Shown here: one piece after another, positions 52,553-62,322 of the stretch
Layout: every line of letters begins with the position of its first letter
How positions within the stretch are numbered: the first letter of the stretch is position 1
Assembly: GCA_001970955.1 (NCBI GenBank)
Contig: MPUH01000264.1
Location: forward strand, 1 to 64,000
Source: Stentor coeruleus
Lineage: Eukaryota > Ciliophora > Heterotrichea > Heterotrichida > Stentoridae
DNA length: 64,000 nucleotides
Reading direction: 5' to 3'
Program-made: the position numbers and the translations under genes
The notes under the pieces: model-generated
The model's database searches: none
What the model saw: only the letters and a program-made list of their open reading frames with translations
Told to the model about the DNA's origin: nothing

Positions 52553-53953
52553 ATGAGTTCAAATTTTTTCTTGTTAGAAAAACCGAAGAGAAAAAAAAAT
52601 CATCATGCAAAAAGTGAAAGGGATTTAAGACTTCCCAGTATAAGGATGAAATTCGGCCCAAATACACCGATTTCAAGTCCTTACGACAATTTAAAGAATT
52701 TCAACATCCCAAAAGCTAGTATTTTGGCAACGGCATCCAAACAATTTCATTCACCAATCATAAGACAGTCAACTTTTTTCAGTGCTTTAATAGCAAAATA
52801 CCAAGGAACTAAAATAAGCCACAATGATCTTCTGAGTAAATTTATAAGGACAGATGAGATTAATTTGTATTGGACTAAAATTAACACAAGAGGTTTTATA
52901 CCAGATGCAAGAACTGGAGCATCTATGAACTATCATCATCAAAGCTTATACATTTTTGCAGGAGAAAGAGCTGATCAGAATAGTGATATCAAAAGATTAG
53001 ACTGTGTAACTCTTATATGGGATAAAGTCGTCCCTAAAAATCTTAACAATTCTGAAATCCCAATTGTCATGTCTGGTCATGCTACAGCAATATACAAACA
53101 TTATTTAATAGTATACGGTGGATTTAGTTCTTTTGACCCTTTATTACAAATCCGCAGTATAACACCTTTAGTTTATTGTTTTGATTTAGAAACTTCTATA
53201 TGGAAAAGCTATAAACCAACAGGTTCAGTACCTGAACCTCGACGTGGTCATGCAGCTTGTTCAGTAGGGAATTCTTTTATCATATATTCAGGAATGGATT
53301 GTAGAGGAACTTTAATGTCAAATCTTGCTGTTTTAAACATGGAAGAAATGACTTGGGTATCTTTTAAAATTAAAGGAGATATTCCACCAATAAGAAAAGA
53401 ATGTACTTTGACATCAGTATATGATCAAGGTATTTTAGATCATTATGGATTTGATGTGTTTAATTCACCAAAACATTATGATAATGTTGCTAATAAAAAC
53501 ACATCTGGTATTTATATGTTTGGGGGATTAAGTGCTAAAGGAAGACCTTTGAATGATTTGTATATATTAAAAGGTCAACCGAATAAAAATAAACCTTTGG
53601 TTAATGAGTTTGTTTGGACGAAAATTGTGACAACAGGAAGGGAACCAACTCCAAGACATGGACATACGGCGAATTATGTTAATGGGTTTTTGATTATATT
53701 AGGTGGGAGAAATGATGATGTTGTTGGGGGGATTGTTGGAGAAATACCAATTTTAAGAATTTCTAATTGGCGTTGGGAGAGTGTAAATACATTTGGTGAC
53801 TCTCCTCACGCTCGTATTGGTGCTTCAGCTGTCACTGTAGGTACTCGTATTCTACTCTTTGGTGGAATGCATTTGACTGAATTCGCTAGTGCAACTTTAT
53901 TCGAGCTCGAAACCGACTCAAAAAAAGTTATAGATTTAGTTAGTTATAAATAA
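52553..53953 (+). CDS. Kelch-repeat protein, second
   Basis: 466 residues. A basic N-terminus (KPKRKKNHHAKSERDLR) and then a kelch propeller from ~100: SLYIFAGERADQNS, YLIVYGGFSSFDPL, RRGHAACSVGNSFIIYSGMD, GIYMFGGLSAKGRP, RHGHTANYVNGFLIILGGRN and GTRILLFGGMHLTE. Closer to the Rab9-effector/plant-type kelch layout than to BTB-kelch. It starts 23 bases after the CAP-EF-hand gene on the same strand, so transcription of the pair may be linked. Confidence 0.83.
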   Translation: MSSNFFLLEKPKRKKNHHAKSERDLRLPSIRMKFGPNTPISSPYDNLKNFNIPKASILATASKQFHSPIIRQSTFFSALIAKYQGTKISHNDLLSKFIRTDEINLYWTKINTRGFIPDARTGASMNYHHQSLYIFAGERADQNSDIKRLDCVTLIWDKVVPKNLNNSEIPIVMSGHATAIYKHYLIVYGGFSSFDPLLQIRSITPLVYCFDLETSIWKSYKPTGSVPEPRRGHAACSVGNSFIIYSGMDCRGTLMSNLAVLNMEEMTWVSFKIKGDIPPIRKECTLTSVYDQGILDHYGFDVFNSPKHYDNVANKNTSGIYMFGGLSAKGRPLNDLYILKGQPNKNKPLVNEFVWTKIVTTGREPTPRHGHTANYVNGFLIILGGRNDDVVGGIVGEIPILRISNWRWESVNTFGDSPHARIGASAVTVGTRILLFGGMHLTEFASATLFELETDSKKVIDLVSYK

Positions 53954-53963
53954 CCTCAAGGAT

Positions 53964-55322
53964 CTAATTATTTTTATTAATCAACGGAATCTCTTCATCT
54001 GTGGTTTTTCTTTTTTCTAATTCAGGTTTCATATACGCTAAAATGAATACAAAATTCGCTATAAGTATAAAGTCTATAAGTATAAACATAAAATGAGAAT
54101 CTAAAGGAAATGGTAAATCCCAACCTTGATTTGACCCATAAAGTACCCCAGTTATTCCTGTTGTTATAGATCTACAAAGAGCAGTTGCAGATTGACATAT
54201 ACCTAAAGCAGCACCTGTTATATTTGAAGATACTGAATTAGATACGGCTATTGAGATAAAGTTTATAAATACAGTGCTTAATGCGTTACTTAAGCCATTG
54301 AGGATAATAAGACAAATCCACATAGGTATACCATAAAGAAGATAACACCATGATATAAGGAATACAACTGGGATCATAAAGGATATGGTGATTAAACAAG
54401 ATTTTTTCACCCCGTATTTTTGTGAAAGGTAGGGAGTAAGGAAAAATGGGAATAATGCTATAAAAACACCACTGCCTGAGTTCATGTAGCCTGGATATTC
54501 TTCTACTTCCCAACCAAGTCCTCCTATGTCTCTACTAACTTTAACCCATAAAGACATTAGTAGTCTATAAGAAAATTGAACTATTGCTATCATACAGAAA
54601 ATAATAACAGAGATGATATAATTTTTATTGCTGGCTAAGCCTTTTGTATCTTGGATACTTGTAGGTTCTGGGGGTTTGTTTGGAATACAAAAATAAATTA
54701 GAAATAAGGTAAATATGATTATTGAAGCACTAAGTAAATGTTACTGTATTGCTTGTGGGAGGATATAAGGGTAAGTGTAGAAAATAGAAATGTTTAGAAA
54801 ATCAAAGTTTCTGTATGGATGGGAAAAAAGTCCTCCTATTAAAGGGCCAATAACAGCAGCAAGGCCATATCCTGTACCTAAATAACTGTAGAGAATAGCT
54901 ATATTGGTATCATCGCTTAGGTCTCTGAGCATTGCTTTGGCTATTGGAATTGTACCACCAAAAAGCCCTGCAACCATCCTGCATAAAACTGCTATTTCAT
55001 ATGAAGGAGCAAGGCCAAAGCAAATAGATGCAATCATAATTCCACACAGCACAATCATCATACTATGCTTTCTGCCAATTTTATCAGATACTGTACTCCA
55101 TATCAAACACCCAAAAAAAGACATTAACCGATTAAGTCCTTCAAGTGTTCCTGAGTAATAAGAGATTTTAGCTTCGAGTTCTGATTGAGACAAACTTGGA
55201 TCTGCAAGAAAGCCTCCCATCATATAAGCTAAGTAAGTTGGTATCATAAAGTCAATTGTTTGCTCAGATAACAAGATGAATAATACTGAAAGGCGGATTT
55301 TCACAGGGAGATATGTGACCAT
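53964..55322 (-). CDS. Major facilitator superfamily transporter
   Basis: 447 residues after removing one intron (54730-54744). Twelve membrane helices. The MFS loop motif between helices 2 and 3 is present (FFGCLIWSTVSDKIGRKHSM). RMVAGLFGGTIPIAKAMLRD and GLAAVIGPLIGGLF match drug:H+ or ZIFL-like antiporters. Substrate not assigned. The 3' end converges with the second kelch gene, only 10 bases apart. Confidence 0.88.
54730..54744 (-). other. 15-nt intron in MFS gene
   Basis: gtaacatttacttag on the minus strand; contains TAA in frame. Removal rejoins QAI to HASIIIFTLFLIY. Confidence 0.88.
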
Positions 55323-56204
55323 TTTTATAATTTCTTTTATTCCATTTAATCATGAAATTTACTCGATTTATATAGTTTTGATTGTCATGCATATATAAAT
55401 TGTTTGAAAAATACAGTAAAGACCATATCAAAAACAATATATTAAAGTGTATAATAAAAACATACTTAAAAATGCAAATTTCTCATACTAATAAGTTCGC
55501 ATTACACTCACAATTTTATTATTTTTCATAATAAAAACCAGCTTATCACTATCATTTTCCTTTTCTAACTCAAAACTAAAATCAATAAATAAAATAAATC
55601 CACTGATAAATTTACCTTTGATTATTCAATAAAATGAGAAACAATTCTAGAGTTATGCTGCTTTACCTGTATAATTTAATATTATAAAGAATTTTATACG
55701 TTTTTAGTTTTATTTCACTAGTAGATTATAAATATCTCAAAAAAAAACTGCGAAATATCGCTTCTGATATTAAAATTCAATCATGTTTATTTAATAAATT
55801 TATTGTATAATTAAACATATCAAATACTAACTAAAGCTAATTAGTATAATATATCTAGATAATTCATCAATAATTTTCATATAATTCATATATTAAAACT
55901 ATTTGTTAAAGCAATTTATTTTCCTTCTTAGGAATAATAAAAATCATGAATTTCATATAATAGCTTATCTTTTTAGTCAATATTATCAGATTATATTCAA
56001 AGTACTGTAAATATAAGTCTATATAGAGTTTAAATACTTCAATCAAAATGACAGTAAGAAATGGCGAAGTACATGACGATGGGTAAGCCAGCAGTGCCAT
56101 ATATAGATTATAACGTATAATAGTAAAGTTCTGAATCCAATTTATGGGCTAATAGCTTCTAATTAAAGTCAAAAGCACATAGACATAGTTTTTTCTTGGC
56201 TATA
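55323..56204. other. Divergent intergenic region
   Basis: About 880 AT-rich bases. A less AT-rich patch at 56061-56120 opens a 19-codon frame (MAKYMTMGKPAVPYIDYNV) that is too short to call. Otherwise nothing seen. Confidence 0.45.
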
Positions 56205-56801
56205 ATGGCAGGATATTCAAGTCAAGAACTCCCAAATTCTGTTGTATGGGTGCCTTGCATCCCAGATTACACTACAGGAGAGCTCATTCCGATGTACACT
56301 ATAAATAATTTCCCTTCATACACTTCTACACCAACAAAGCCTTTAATCTCCCGAGGAGGTATAAAAAACAAAGATTGGACACATATCGAAGATGCTAAGC
56401 TTATTGGACTTGTTGAATCTTTAGGTACCAAACAATGGGCTAATATAGCAAAAGAAATCAACAAAAGTAATAATAACTGGAGTATCAGAAAAGGAAAACA
56501 CTGTCGGGAAAGGTGGCATAATCATCTAGACCCGAAAATAAATAGTAAGTCCTAATCAGAGGGCGAATGGAGCTATGAAGAGGACCTAGTTCTGCTTTCA
56601 CAGCATAAAATCCACGGAAACAAATGGAGTAAAATATCAAAAGTTTTAATCGGCCGAACTGAGAACTCTGTTAAAAATCGGCTTAATAGTCTTATAAAAA
56701 ATGCTAAACAAAGCACAAGCTCAGCATTTATCACAAACGATACTATTGTTGATATTCTCATCCAACAATTCTCAGAATTAGTAAACACCAGAAGCTTATA
56801 A
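56205..56801 (+). CDS. R2R3-type Myb DNA-binding protein
   Basis: 193 residues after splicing one 15-nt intron (56545-56559). Two Myb repeats: WTHIEDAKLIGLVESLG ... WANIAKEIN with CRERWHNHLDPKI, then WSYEEDLVLLSQHKIHGNKW ... ISKVLIGRTENSVKNRLNSL. The regularly spaced Trp and the recognition helices with RERWHNHL and SVKNRLNSL fit R2 and R3 of c-Myb. The protein is small, with a short C-terminal tail and no obvious activation domain. Transcription factor, nuclear. Start at 56205; the frame upstream begins TTG. Stop TAA. Confidence 0.92.
56545..56559 (+). other. 15-nt intron in Myb gene
   Basis: gtaagtcctaatcag, CAG acceptor; lies exactly between the two Myb repeats and contains an in-frame TAA. 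Confidence 0.9.
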
Positions 56802-56880
56802 AAAAATCATTGGCTTAAATATTAGGTAGTTTAAATATAAAATATAAAAGACCTTTTAATGAAAAAAAAAATAAAGGATA

Positions 56881-57864
56881 TTAAGAAGAAAAGCTATTGG
56901 TTCTTGAATCAGAAAGTAAAGTCTGAAGTTTTCTTAGAAAAACATTATACCTAGGGTCATTAGCCGCAGAGTAAAACTCAATAGCTTTTTGATAGTGTTC
57001 CATAATAATCTTAAAAGTTGGGTTGTTATATGATTTCGCTAAAAAAGATTCAGCTGATTTAACAGTTCTTAAAATTTCATATATCGGGATTTGTGTTAAT
57101 CTTTCTTCAGTAGGTTTGTTTTGGATTTCAAAGTCGAAATTTTTCAAAATGTTAGTATTAGTTTTTATCAATAATATAAGATCATCTGCTTTTGGGACTC
57201 GGAAAATATAGTGTTCATTAGGAGAATCTCTGAAATTTATAGTGATGATCTCAGGATCTGATTTATGGGTTTTAATAGCTTTAATCATACTAAGACGTGA
57301 AAATAAAACAATGTTACCAACACCGCATATATGAGGGTTTATTTGAAGGATGACTAAATATGAGTGGCTTATGCAAATTGTTCGCTCGATAAGGTTTTTA
57401 GGGTTTTTAAGGTCGAGTTCATTTGCTGAAAAACAGTTCATGTCTTCTTTGCCTTGCCAGGTAGAAAAACTCATGGGGTATCCGAGGTAAAAAGCTCCGA
57501 TATCAACATTTTGCTTTATTTTTGATATAAATTTTGGAATACTTGTGACTATTTCGAATAAAGATACACTTGGAGACCAGGGGGTGTCTAAAACCCATGG
57601 TAATAAATCTCTTCCATCTGCTAAAGAAGGGAAAAAAGTCACTGATTCACTACTTAAATATGGTGGCCGCTCTGGATATGAATTGGGGAGGAATAAAACA
57701 AATTTGGTCTCTGTGTAAATTATCATAACTGAACACCCTATAAAACTGCTATCAAAAGATATTAAAAAACCTTCTAGGTTGGTTATATAACCTAGTTCTG
57801 AATGAGTTTTACCTTTGGTTAAGCGATTTGCTTGAATCTCGTTTGACAAGATTTTCAAAGCCAT
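56881..57864 (-). CDS. UBC-fold (E2-like, catalytic Cys missing) protein with C-terminal extension
   Basis: 327 residues. The N-terminal ~125 residues follow the E2 outline: LPNSYPERPPYLSSESVTFF corresponds to the PxxYPxxPP strand, and TPWSPSVSLFEIVTSIPKFI to the WSPxxxxxxxLxSI helix. Where E2s have Cys after the GxICLDIL segment, this has DGRDLLPWVL and no Cys. So it resembles a UEV, which assists but does not carry ubiquitin. The remaining ~200 residues are not a known E2 tail; beta-rich text with IFRVPKADDLILLIKTN may be a PH-like fold. The C-terminus is helical. Weak but real similarity. Confidence 0.6.
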   Translation of the reverse strand: MALKILSNEIQANRLTKGKTHSELGYITNLEGFLISFDSSFIGCSVMIIYTETKFVLFLPNSYPERPPYLSSESVTFFPSLADGRDLLPWVLDTPWSPSVSLFEIVTSIPKFISKIKQNVDIGAFYLGYPMSFSTWQGKEDMNCFSANELDLKNPKNLIERTICISHSYLVILQINPHICGVGNIVLFSRLSMIKAIKTHKSDPEIITINFRDSPNEHYIFRVPKADDLILLIKTNTNILKNFDFEIQNKPTEERLTQIPIYEILRTVKSAESFLAKSYNNPTFKIIMEHYQKAIEFYSAANDPRYNVFLRKLQTLLSDSRTNSFSS

Positions 57865-58678
57865 TTCGCTATATTTTTATATATGCTTTTTTTATATATT
57901 TTTATATATAGGATATTTTATAGGGTTTTAAGTTTTTATATTAATAAAGGTTGTGTGGAATATTTATGTTATTAGCGTTTTTATTTGGTTTGGAAATCAC
58001 TGCAGGCTATGCGATTAAAACTATTTTCGCCTTAACCCATAAATTTATTCGATAAGATGAGAGAGGTTCTAGTGATTCTATGTTTGTATATAAACAGATA
58101 ATAAATATATTAGGATATGAACGGTATAGTTAGATTTTGTCCTAAATTATTAAATAATCAGGGAAAAAGATTGAGATTATAACATAAATGCAAAGTTTTC
58201 TCAGATTTTTATAATTTTAAATTCGATTTTGGGTTCGTTAAGGTAGGTGGGTAATGACAAAGGGCAAGGCTGTAGTGGTTTTGAGATGATTAAGGAATAG
58301 AATTAAATAGTGAGAAAAAGTGGTATTATTATGTTATTTGTTTAATATGGAATAAGAATGAGGATTTTAGAGCAAGTGTGTGGGAGTTTTGATATTTTTT
58401 TGAGATAAGGGTATTAATTTATAATGTAAGATATGTATTTTCTCGATACTTTTTATTATTCTCCACAATCATTGTATTTTGACTAAATTAAAATTCCTAT
58501 CTTTATTATAAATAGAATATTAATTTTACTTAATGGCAATGCTAAGAATATAATATCATAATTGATAGTTAAATATTAATCTGTCCATCCTAACGGCCAA
58601 TAATATCTTAAATATAAACTTATTAAAACCTTCAATCCAAAAATTTATTTGATTTATGCTGGTATTATAAATTTATAT
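57865..58678. other. Intergenic, no gene seen
   Basis: About 810 AT-rich bases; a ~30-codon ORF near 57966 is too short to support. No repeat recognised. Confidence 0.55.
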
Positions 58679-59044
58679 TCAACTTACTTGATTATCTTCA
58701 TTTAAAGGATTTTGCGCTTCCTTGTATCTTTTAAACTCCTTAGACTTAAGTAGTTCTAAAACTTTCAGTTCGGTATAAGTTTTTTTCTGTTTTTCATATT
58801 CTTCTATTGGAATCCTTTTATTATATGCTTTTCTGATCTCAGCAGGGGCTTCATCTCTTCCAATAAAAAAACTGATAAATAAAAACCCAACAACTGCTGA
58901 AATTATATACACTAACAGCCCGTCTTTATTTAATTTATCTATCTCTGCCCAAAAGTTTTCTGATTTTGTTATCCCTTCCAACTTATAACAAGCTAAAACT
59001 AAGACTATCGCAATTGCACTTAGGAATGCTGTGTACCTTCCCAT
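58679..59044 (-). CDS. Small two-pass membrane protein, unknown
   Basis: 121 residues. Two hydrophobic helices (FLSAIAIVLVLACYKLEG near 8-25 and LLVYIISAVVGFLFISFFIG near 43-63), then a charged Lys/Glu-rich helical tail (EEYEKQKKTYTELKVLELLK). Membrane topology with the tail in the cytosol is likely. No named family recognised. Stop is TGA, with an in-frame TAA two codons later. Its ATG is 12 bases from the ATG of the divergent kinase-like gene. Confidence 0.65.
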   Translation of the reverse strand: MGRYTAFLSAIAIVLVLACYKLEGITKSENFWAEIDKLNKDGLLVYIISAVVGFLFISFFIGRDEAPAEIRKAYNKRIPIEEYEKQKKTYTELKVLELLKSKEFKRYKEAQNPLNEDNQVS

Positions 59045-59056
59045 AATATTTATTAT

Positions 59057-60253
59057 ATGATAGATTCAGAATCATTAAAACAAGGCACTTATTTTCAAGA
59101 GAAATACCGAATCGAAAGTGTCAATTTGTCGAAAATCCCTGCAGCATATATATTCAAGGTATTCAATGAGTCTTTAAAAAGACATGAAATTCTTAAAATT
59201 GACCTGAAAAGCTCAGGAAGAGTTAAAGAAGAATTTGAAATAATGAGACAATTAACAGACATAGAAGGCATTTCTCATATTTATGAGAGTAATTTTGGGA
59301 GATATCCTGAATATTTTACTGAAGAAAGTTATTTTGCTGACCTAAATACTCTTTCTAAGCAGTATAAACAATTTGATTTACCGACAACTGTTTCTATATA
59401 CTTACATTTGATGATTGATTTAGAAGCATTACATGATAAAAATATCATACATGGCAATATATCACCAAAAAGAGTAGTTGTGACTGAGTCTAAGACTAAA
59501 ATTTTATTAGTAGACTTTATTAATGCTATTGATTATAAAAACCCAAAACACATAAAACCTGAAAATCGTAGTAAAAGCGATTTGAGCTGTAGTTTTTCTT
59601 CTTTATCAGTGCATAATGGAATTTGTAATTTTAAAGATGATATTGAATCACTAGTGTATATGATGATTTTCTTATTAACAGGTAAACTACCATGGAAAAG
59701 TGCTTTTCCAAAAAACACTTTTAGTAAATGGCAGAAGGTTTTCATTATGAAAAGGTCTGCAAATGCAAAAGAAATCTGTCAAAATTGCCCGAATGAATTT
59801 GAAAGTTTAATAAACTATGCAAGGAAACTTAAAGATAATGAAAAACCTGATTATTCGTATTTGAAAAGTCTATTACTACAGACGATTCCAGTAAATTTAG
59901 TTAACAAGTTCATGTGGAATTCTAAGAAAAAAAAGAAACTTACTAAGAAAAAGTCATTAAAAAAGAAACCAAGTAATTTAGGGAGGATGAAAACTCAAAA
60001 CATGAATGAAGAGGAAGATGAACTTCGGATTCAGAATAAACGTGTAAGGTCGAAAAGTAACTTTTCAAAAGTACCTTTCGAAATTGTAGACCATAAATTA
60101 TCTACTTTCTATGAAGCAACTTTAGAAGATGAAGGCTTGCCGGAATTTAAAGATCGTGGGGTTATAATGGAATCACGCAGTTATTTTTTTAAGGAACTCG
60201 GTATCAAATTACAAGAGAAAAGGATTGAGCTTACTTCTTGTAATGTGATTTGA
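59057..60253 (+). CDS. CK1-like protein kinase, probable pseudokinase
   Basis: 398 residues. The fold resembles casein kinase 1 (LMIDLEALHDKNIIHGNISP, LVDFINAIDY, DDIESLVYMMIFLLTGKLPW). The beta3 lysine is present in EILKIDLK, but the glycine loop is not recognisable (NLSKIPAAYIFKVF). The HRD catalytic Asp is Asn (HGN), and DFG is DFI. Phosphotransfer therefore looks impaired, and a scaffold or regulator role is more likely. The C-terminal ~110 residues are very basic (KKKKKLTKKKSLKKKP). Stop is TGA, followed by an in-frame TAA 13 codons on. Confidence 0.82.
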   Translation: MIDSESLKQGTYFQEKYRIESVNLSKIPAAYIFKVFNESLKRHEILKIDLKSSGRVKEEFEIMRQLTDIEGISHIYESNFGRYPEYFTEESYFADLNTLSKQYKQFDLPTTVSIYLHLMIDLEALHDKNIIHGNISPKRVVVTESKTKILLVDFINAIDYKNPKHIKPENRSKSDLSCSFSSLSVHNGICNFKDDIESLVYMMIFLLTGKLPWKSAFPKNTFSKWQKVFIMKRSANAKEICQNCPNEFESLINYARKLKDNEKPDYSYLKSLLLQTIPVNLVNKFMWNSKKKKKLTKKKSLKKKPSNLGRMKTQNMNEEEDELRIQNKRVRSKSNFSKVPFEIVDHKLSTFYEATLEDEGLPEFKDRGVIMESRSYFFKELGIKLQEKRIELTSCNVI

Positions 60254-60996
60254 TTAATTTATTCTTATGATCAAATTTTTAATATTTTAATCTAAAAGTA
60301 TAGGTGTTATCATTTTCTGTTATGTTGTGAAAACTTTTTTAATTAATTATGTTTATATTTAAGTTATAGAAAGTAGAATTTATGATTGTTATAAATCATG
60401 TTTTACTGAGGCTTTGCTAAAATAGAGACCGCAAAAATAGATAATAATTAAGGTGGAAATGAAATATATACAAGTTTGTTTCTAAAAGAACAGAAATTAT
60501 GAAAAGACAAAAGATTTATCGCAGAATTTTGCTGAAACAAAAAAGTATTGGAAAGAGCTAGAAAAGGGACTTGAAGAAAATCAAATAAGGATGAAGATAT
60601 GTTTCTAATCTTAATTCCTTATAGAAATAAAACCAAAGTGATTTCAACCTATCCATAGCTTTTTACAACACGATATCTTCACATTCCCTTGAAGAGTTAA
60701 TGCAACTGCAAAACAATTTAAATTCAAAAATTAGCACTTTACTTGTAAACATACAGACTTTAGTATAGAAAACTATTCAATCATTATCCCCCTTCTTAAT
60801 ATCAAATAAAAAACCTTATTTAAAAACTAAAAAAAATCCTTCTCATTTCTCATATTCCTTTAAAAAACTACAACAAATTTATCAATAAAAATTCATGTAG
60901 AAAGCATGAAAGAAGAATATATACTAATAGTTTTTGTATAAAATTTATTAAAAAATTCTAGTGCATAATTTGCATTGTTTATATATTTATAGACAA
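60254..60996. other. Intergenic gap with coiled-coil remnant
   Basis: About 740 bases. From ~60480 to 60770 two overlapping broken frames read KTKDLSQNFAETKKYWKELE and, further on, SHSLEELMQLQNNLNSKIS, like a decayed coiled-coil gene. Weak. Confidence 0.4.
60480..60770 (+). pseudogene. Possible decayed coiled-coil gene
   Basis: Helix-like text in two frames, each open for 20-35 codons, with stops between; ends in a natural-looking TAG. No family. Low confidence. Confidence 0.3.
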
Positions 60997-62067
60997 ATGG
61001 AGACATTTCTTAAAGTTCTAAAAGGAATAAGTGAAGTTGATTATTGTGAGTTAACACCAGAATATCTTATTTGGTACGGGTATTTTCTTGGTTCAGGAAA
61101 CCAAGACAAATTAGATTTCATTGAGTTTTTTAAGAACCTCAAAAGAATTGAGGAAATGGGAATTGCATCACCTTATTTCAAAGCATTTATTATATTTGAG
61201 TCTTTGAAAGATAAAGAAATAGCATCAAGTTTGCTTGATACTCTCCTAGAAACATGCAGCGAAAGATATGTATGCAATTCACTAGCCGAAGCTCAACAAA
61301 TTGAATACCAAACCATTAGTGATTGCATACTTCATGTTTCTGGTAATGAAAGATGCAATAGAGAAAATGAAATAATTATTCCTGAAGATAACATACATAT
61401 AAATTATCCAGATGAAGGATTATATTCTTATGATTCATATGTCCCAGCAAGTATGAAATGTTTAATCTGTCTAGAAGATTTTACCATATCCGATTTTATC
61501 CCTCTAAACACATGTGAATGTATTTTCTGCACAACATGTTTTAATCAACATCTCACATCCCAAATCAAACAACGGATTTTCCCAATTCGTTGTCCACAAT
61601 GTCGTAAAGAACTTAATGAATCAGATATAAGTGATCGTCTTGATAATGAGTATAGAAATCAATATTTTGATTATAATTTCCAGAATTTCGTTCAAGCCCA
61701 TTCTAGTGAATATTCTTGTTGCCCAACTCCTGATTGTAAAAATGTTTTTATTGCTGATGATGAAGCTTATTATAGTTGTTCTATATGTAGAAAAGATTAT
61801 TGTCTTAGATGTAAAGTTGATTATCATCATAGAATGACTTGTCAACAATATCAACAGTCGGTGATTGATTTGAAGACTGAGAATGCTGATAGGAATTTTA
61901 TGAATTTTATTAAGGGAACAAATTATAAACAGTGTCCTAATTGTAAGTTTTGGGTTGAAAAAAGCTCAGGGTGCAATCATATGACTTGTAGGTGTAGTTA
62001 TCAGTTTTGCTATGCTTGTGGAGGGAAGTATATGCATTGTGAATGTGTTAAGAATGCTAGATTTTAG
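60997..62067 (+). CDS. RBR-type E3 ubiquitin ligase (RING1-IBR-RING2)
   Basis: 356 residues. RING1 (~155-210): CLICLEDF ... CECIFCTTCF ... CPQC. IBR (~235-285): CCPTPDCKNVFIA ... YYSCSICRKDYCLRC. RING2 (~310-350): CPNCKFWVEKSSGCNHMTCR ... YQFCYACGGKYMHC. The catalytic Cys of RING2 is the one in SSGCNHM, before which the ligase passes ubiquitin from E2. The N-terminal ~150 residues are unassigned and helical. RBRs act with UBCH7-like or UBC13-like E2s. Start at ATG 60997; the frame upstream begins GTG. Stop TAG. Confidence 0.93.
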   Translation: METFLKVLKGISEVDYCELTPEYLIWYGYFLGSGNQDKLDFIEFFKNLKRIEEMGIASPYFKAFIIFESLKDKEIASSLLDTLLETCSERYVCNSLAEAQQIEYQTISDCILHVSGNERCNRENEIIIPEDNIHINYPDEGLYSYDSYVPASMKCLICLEDFTISDFIPLNTCECIFCTTCFNQHLTSQIKQRIFPIRCPQCRKELNESDISDRLDNEYRNQYFDYNFQNFVQAHSSEYSCCPTPDCKNVFIADDEAYYSCSICRKDYCLRCKVDYHHRMTCQQYQQSVIDLKTENADRNFMNFIKGTNYKQCPNCKFWVEKSSGCNHMTCRCSYQFCYACGGKYMHCECVKNARF

Positions 62068-62322
62068 TAATAGAAAAATTTATGTTAATTAGTAGTTGAT
62101 ATAATGGGATTATGAGTGAGGTTTAGTTTAAGAATATTTGAGGATTATTTTTAATTGGTTTTTTAATCAGGCTGTAAAAATTATTAATAATCCACTTTAT
62201 CTTCTATTCATTATCAGACAATACACAAAAAAAATCTCTGACTATTATCACTTAAAATTATCAATAATCGCATTAACAATCTTATTATATCTGAATTGAA
62301 TAATTTAAAATACTATAACGAA

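Noticed and set aside
56061-56120. 19-codon ORF in a less AT-rich patch
   Set aside because: Too short to support and no start context or homology; mentioned only in the spacer entry.
57966-58055. ~30-codon hydrophobic ORF
   Set aside because: Could be a short membrane peptide, but there is nothing to separate it from chance.
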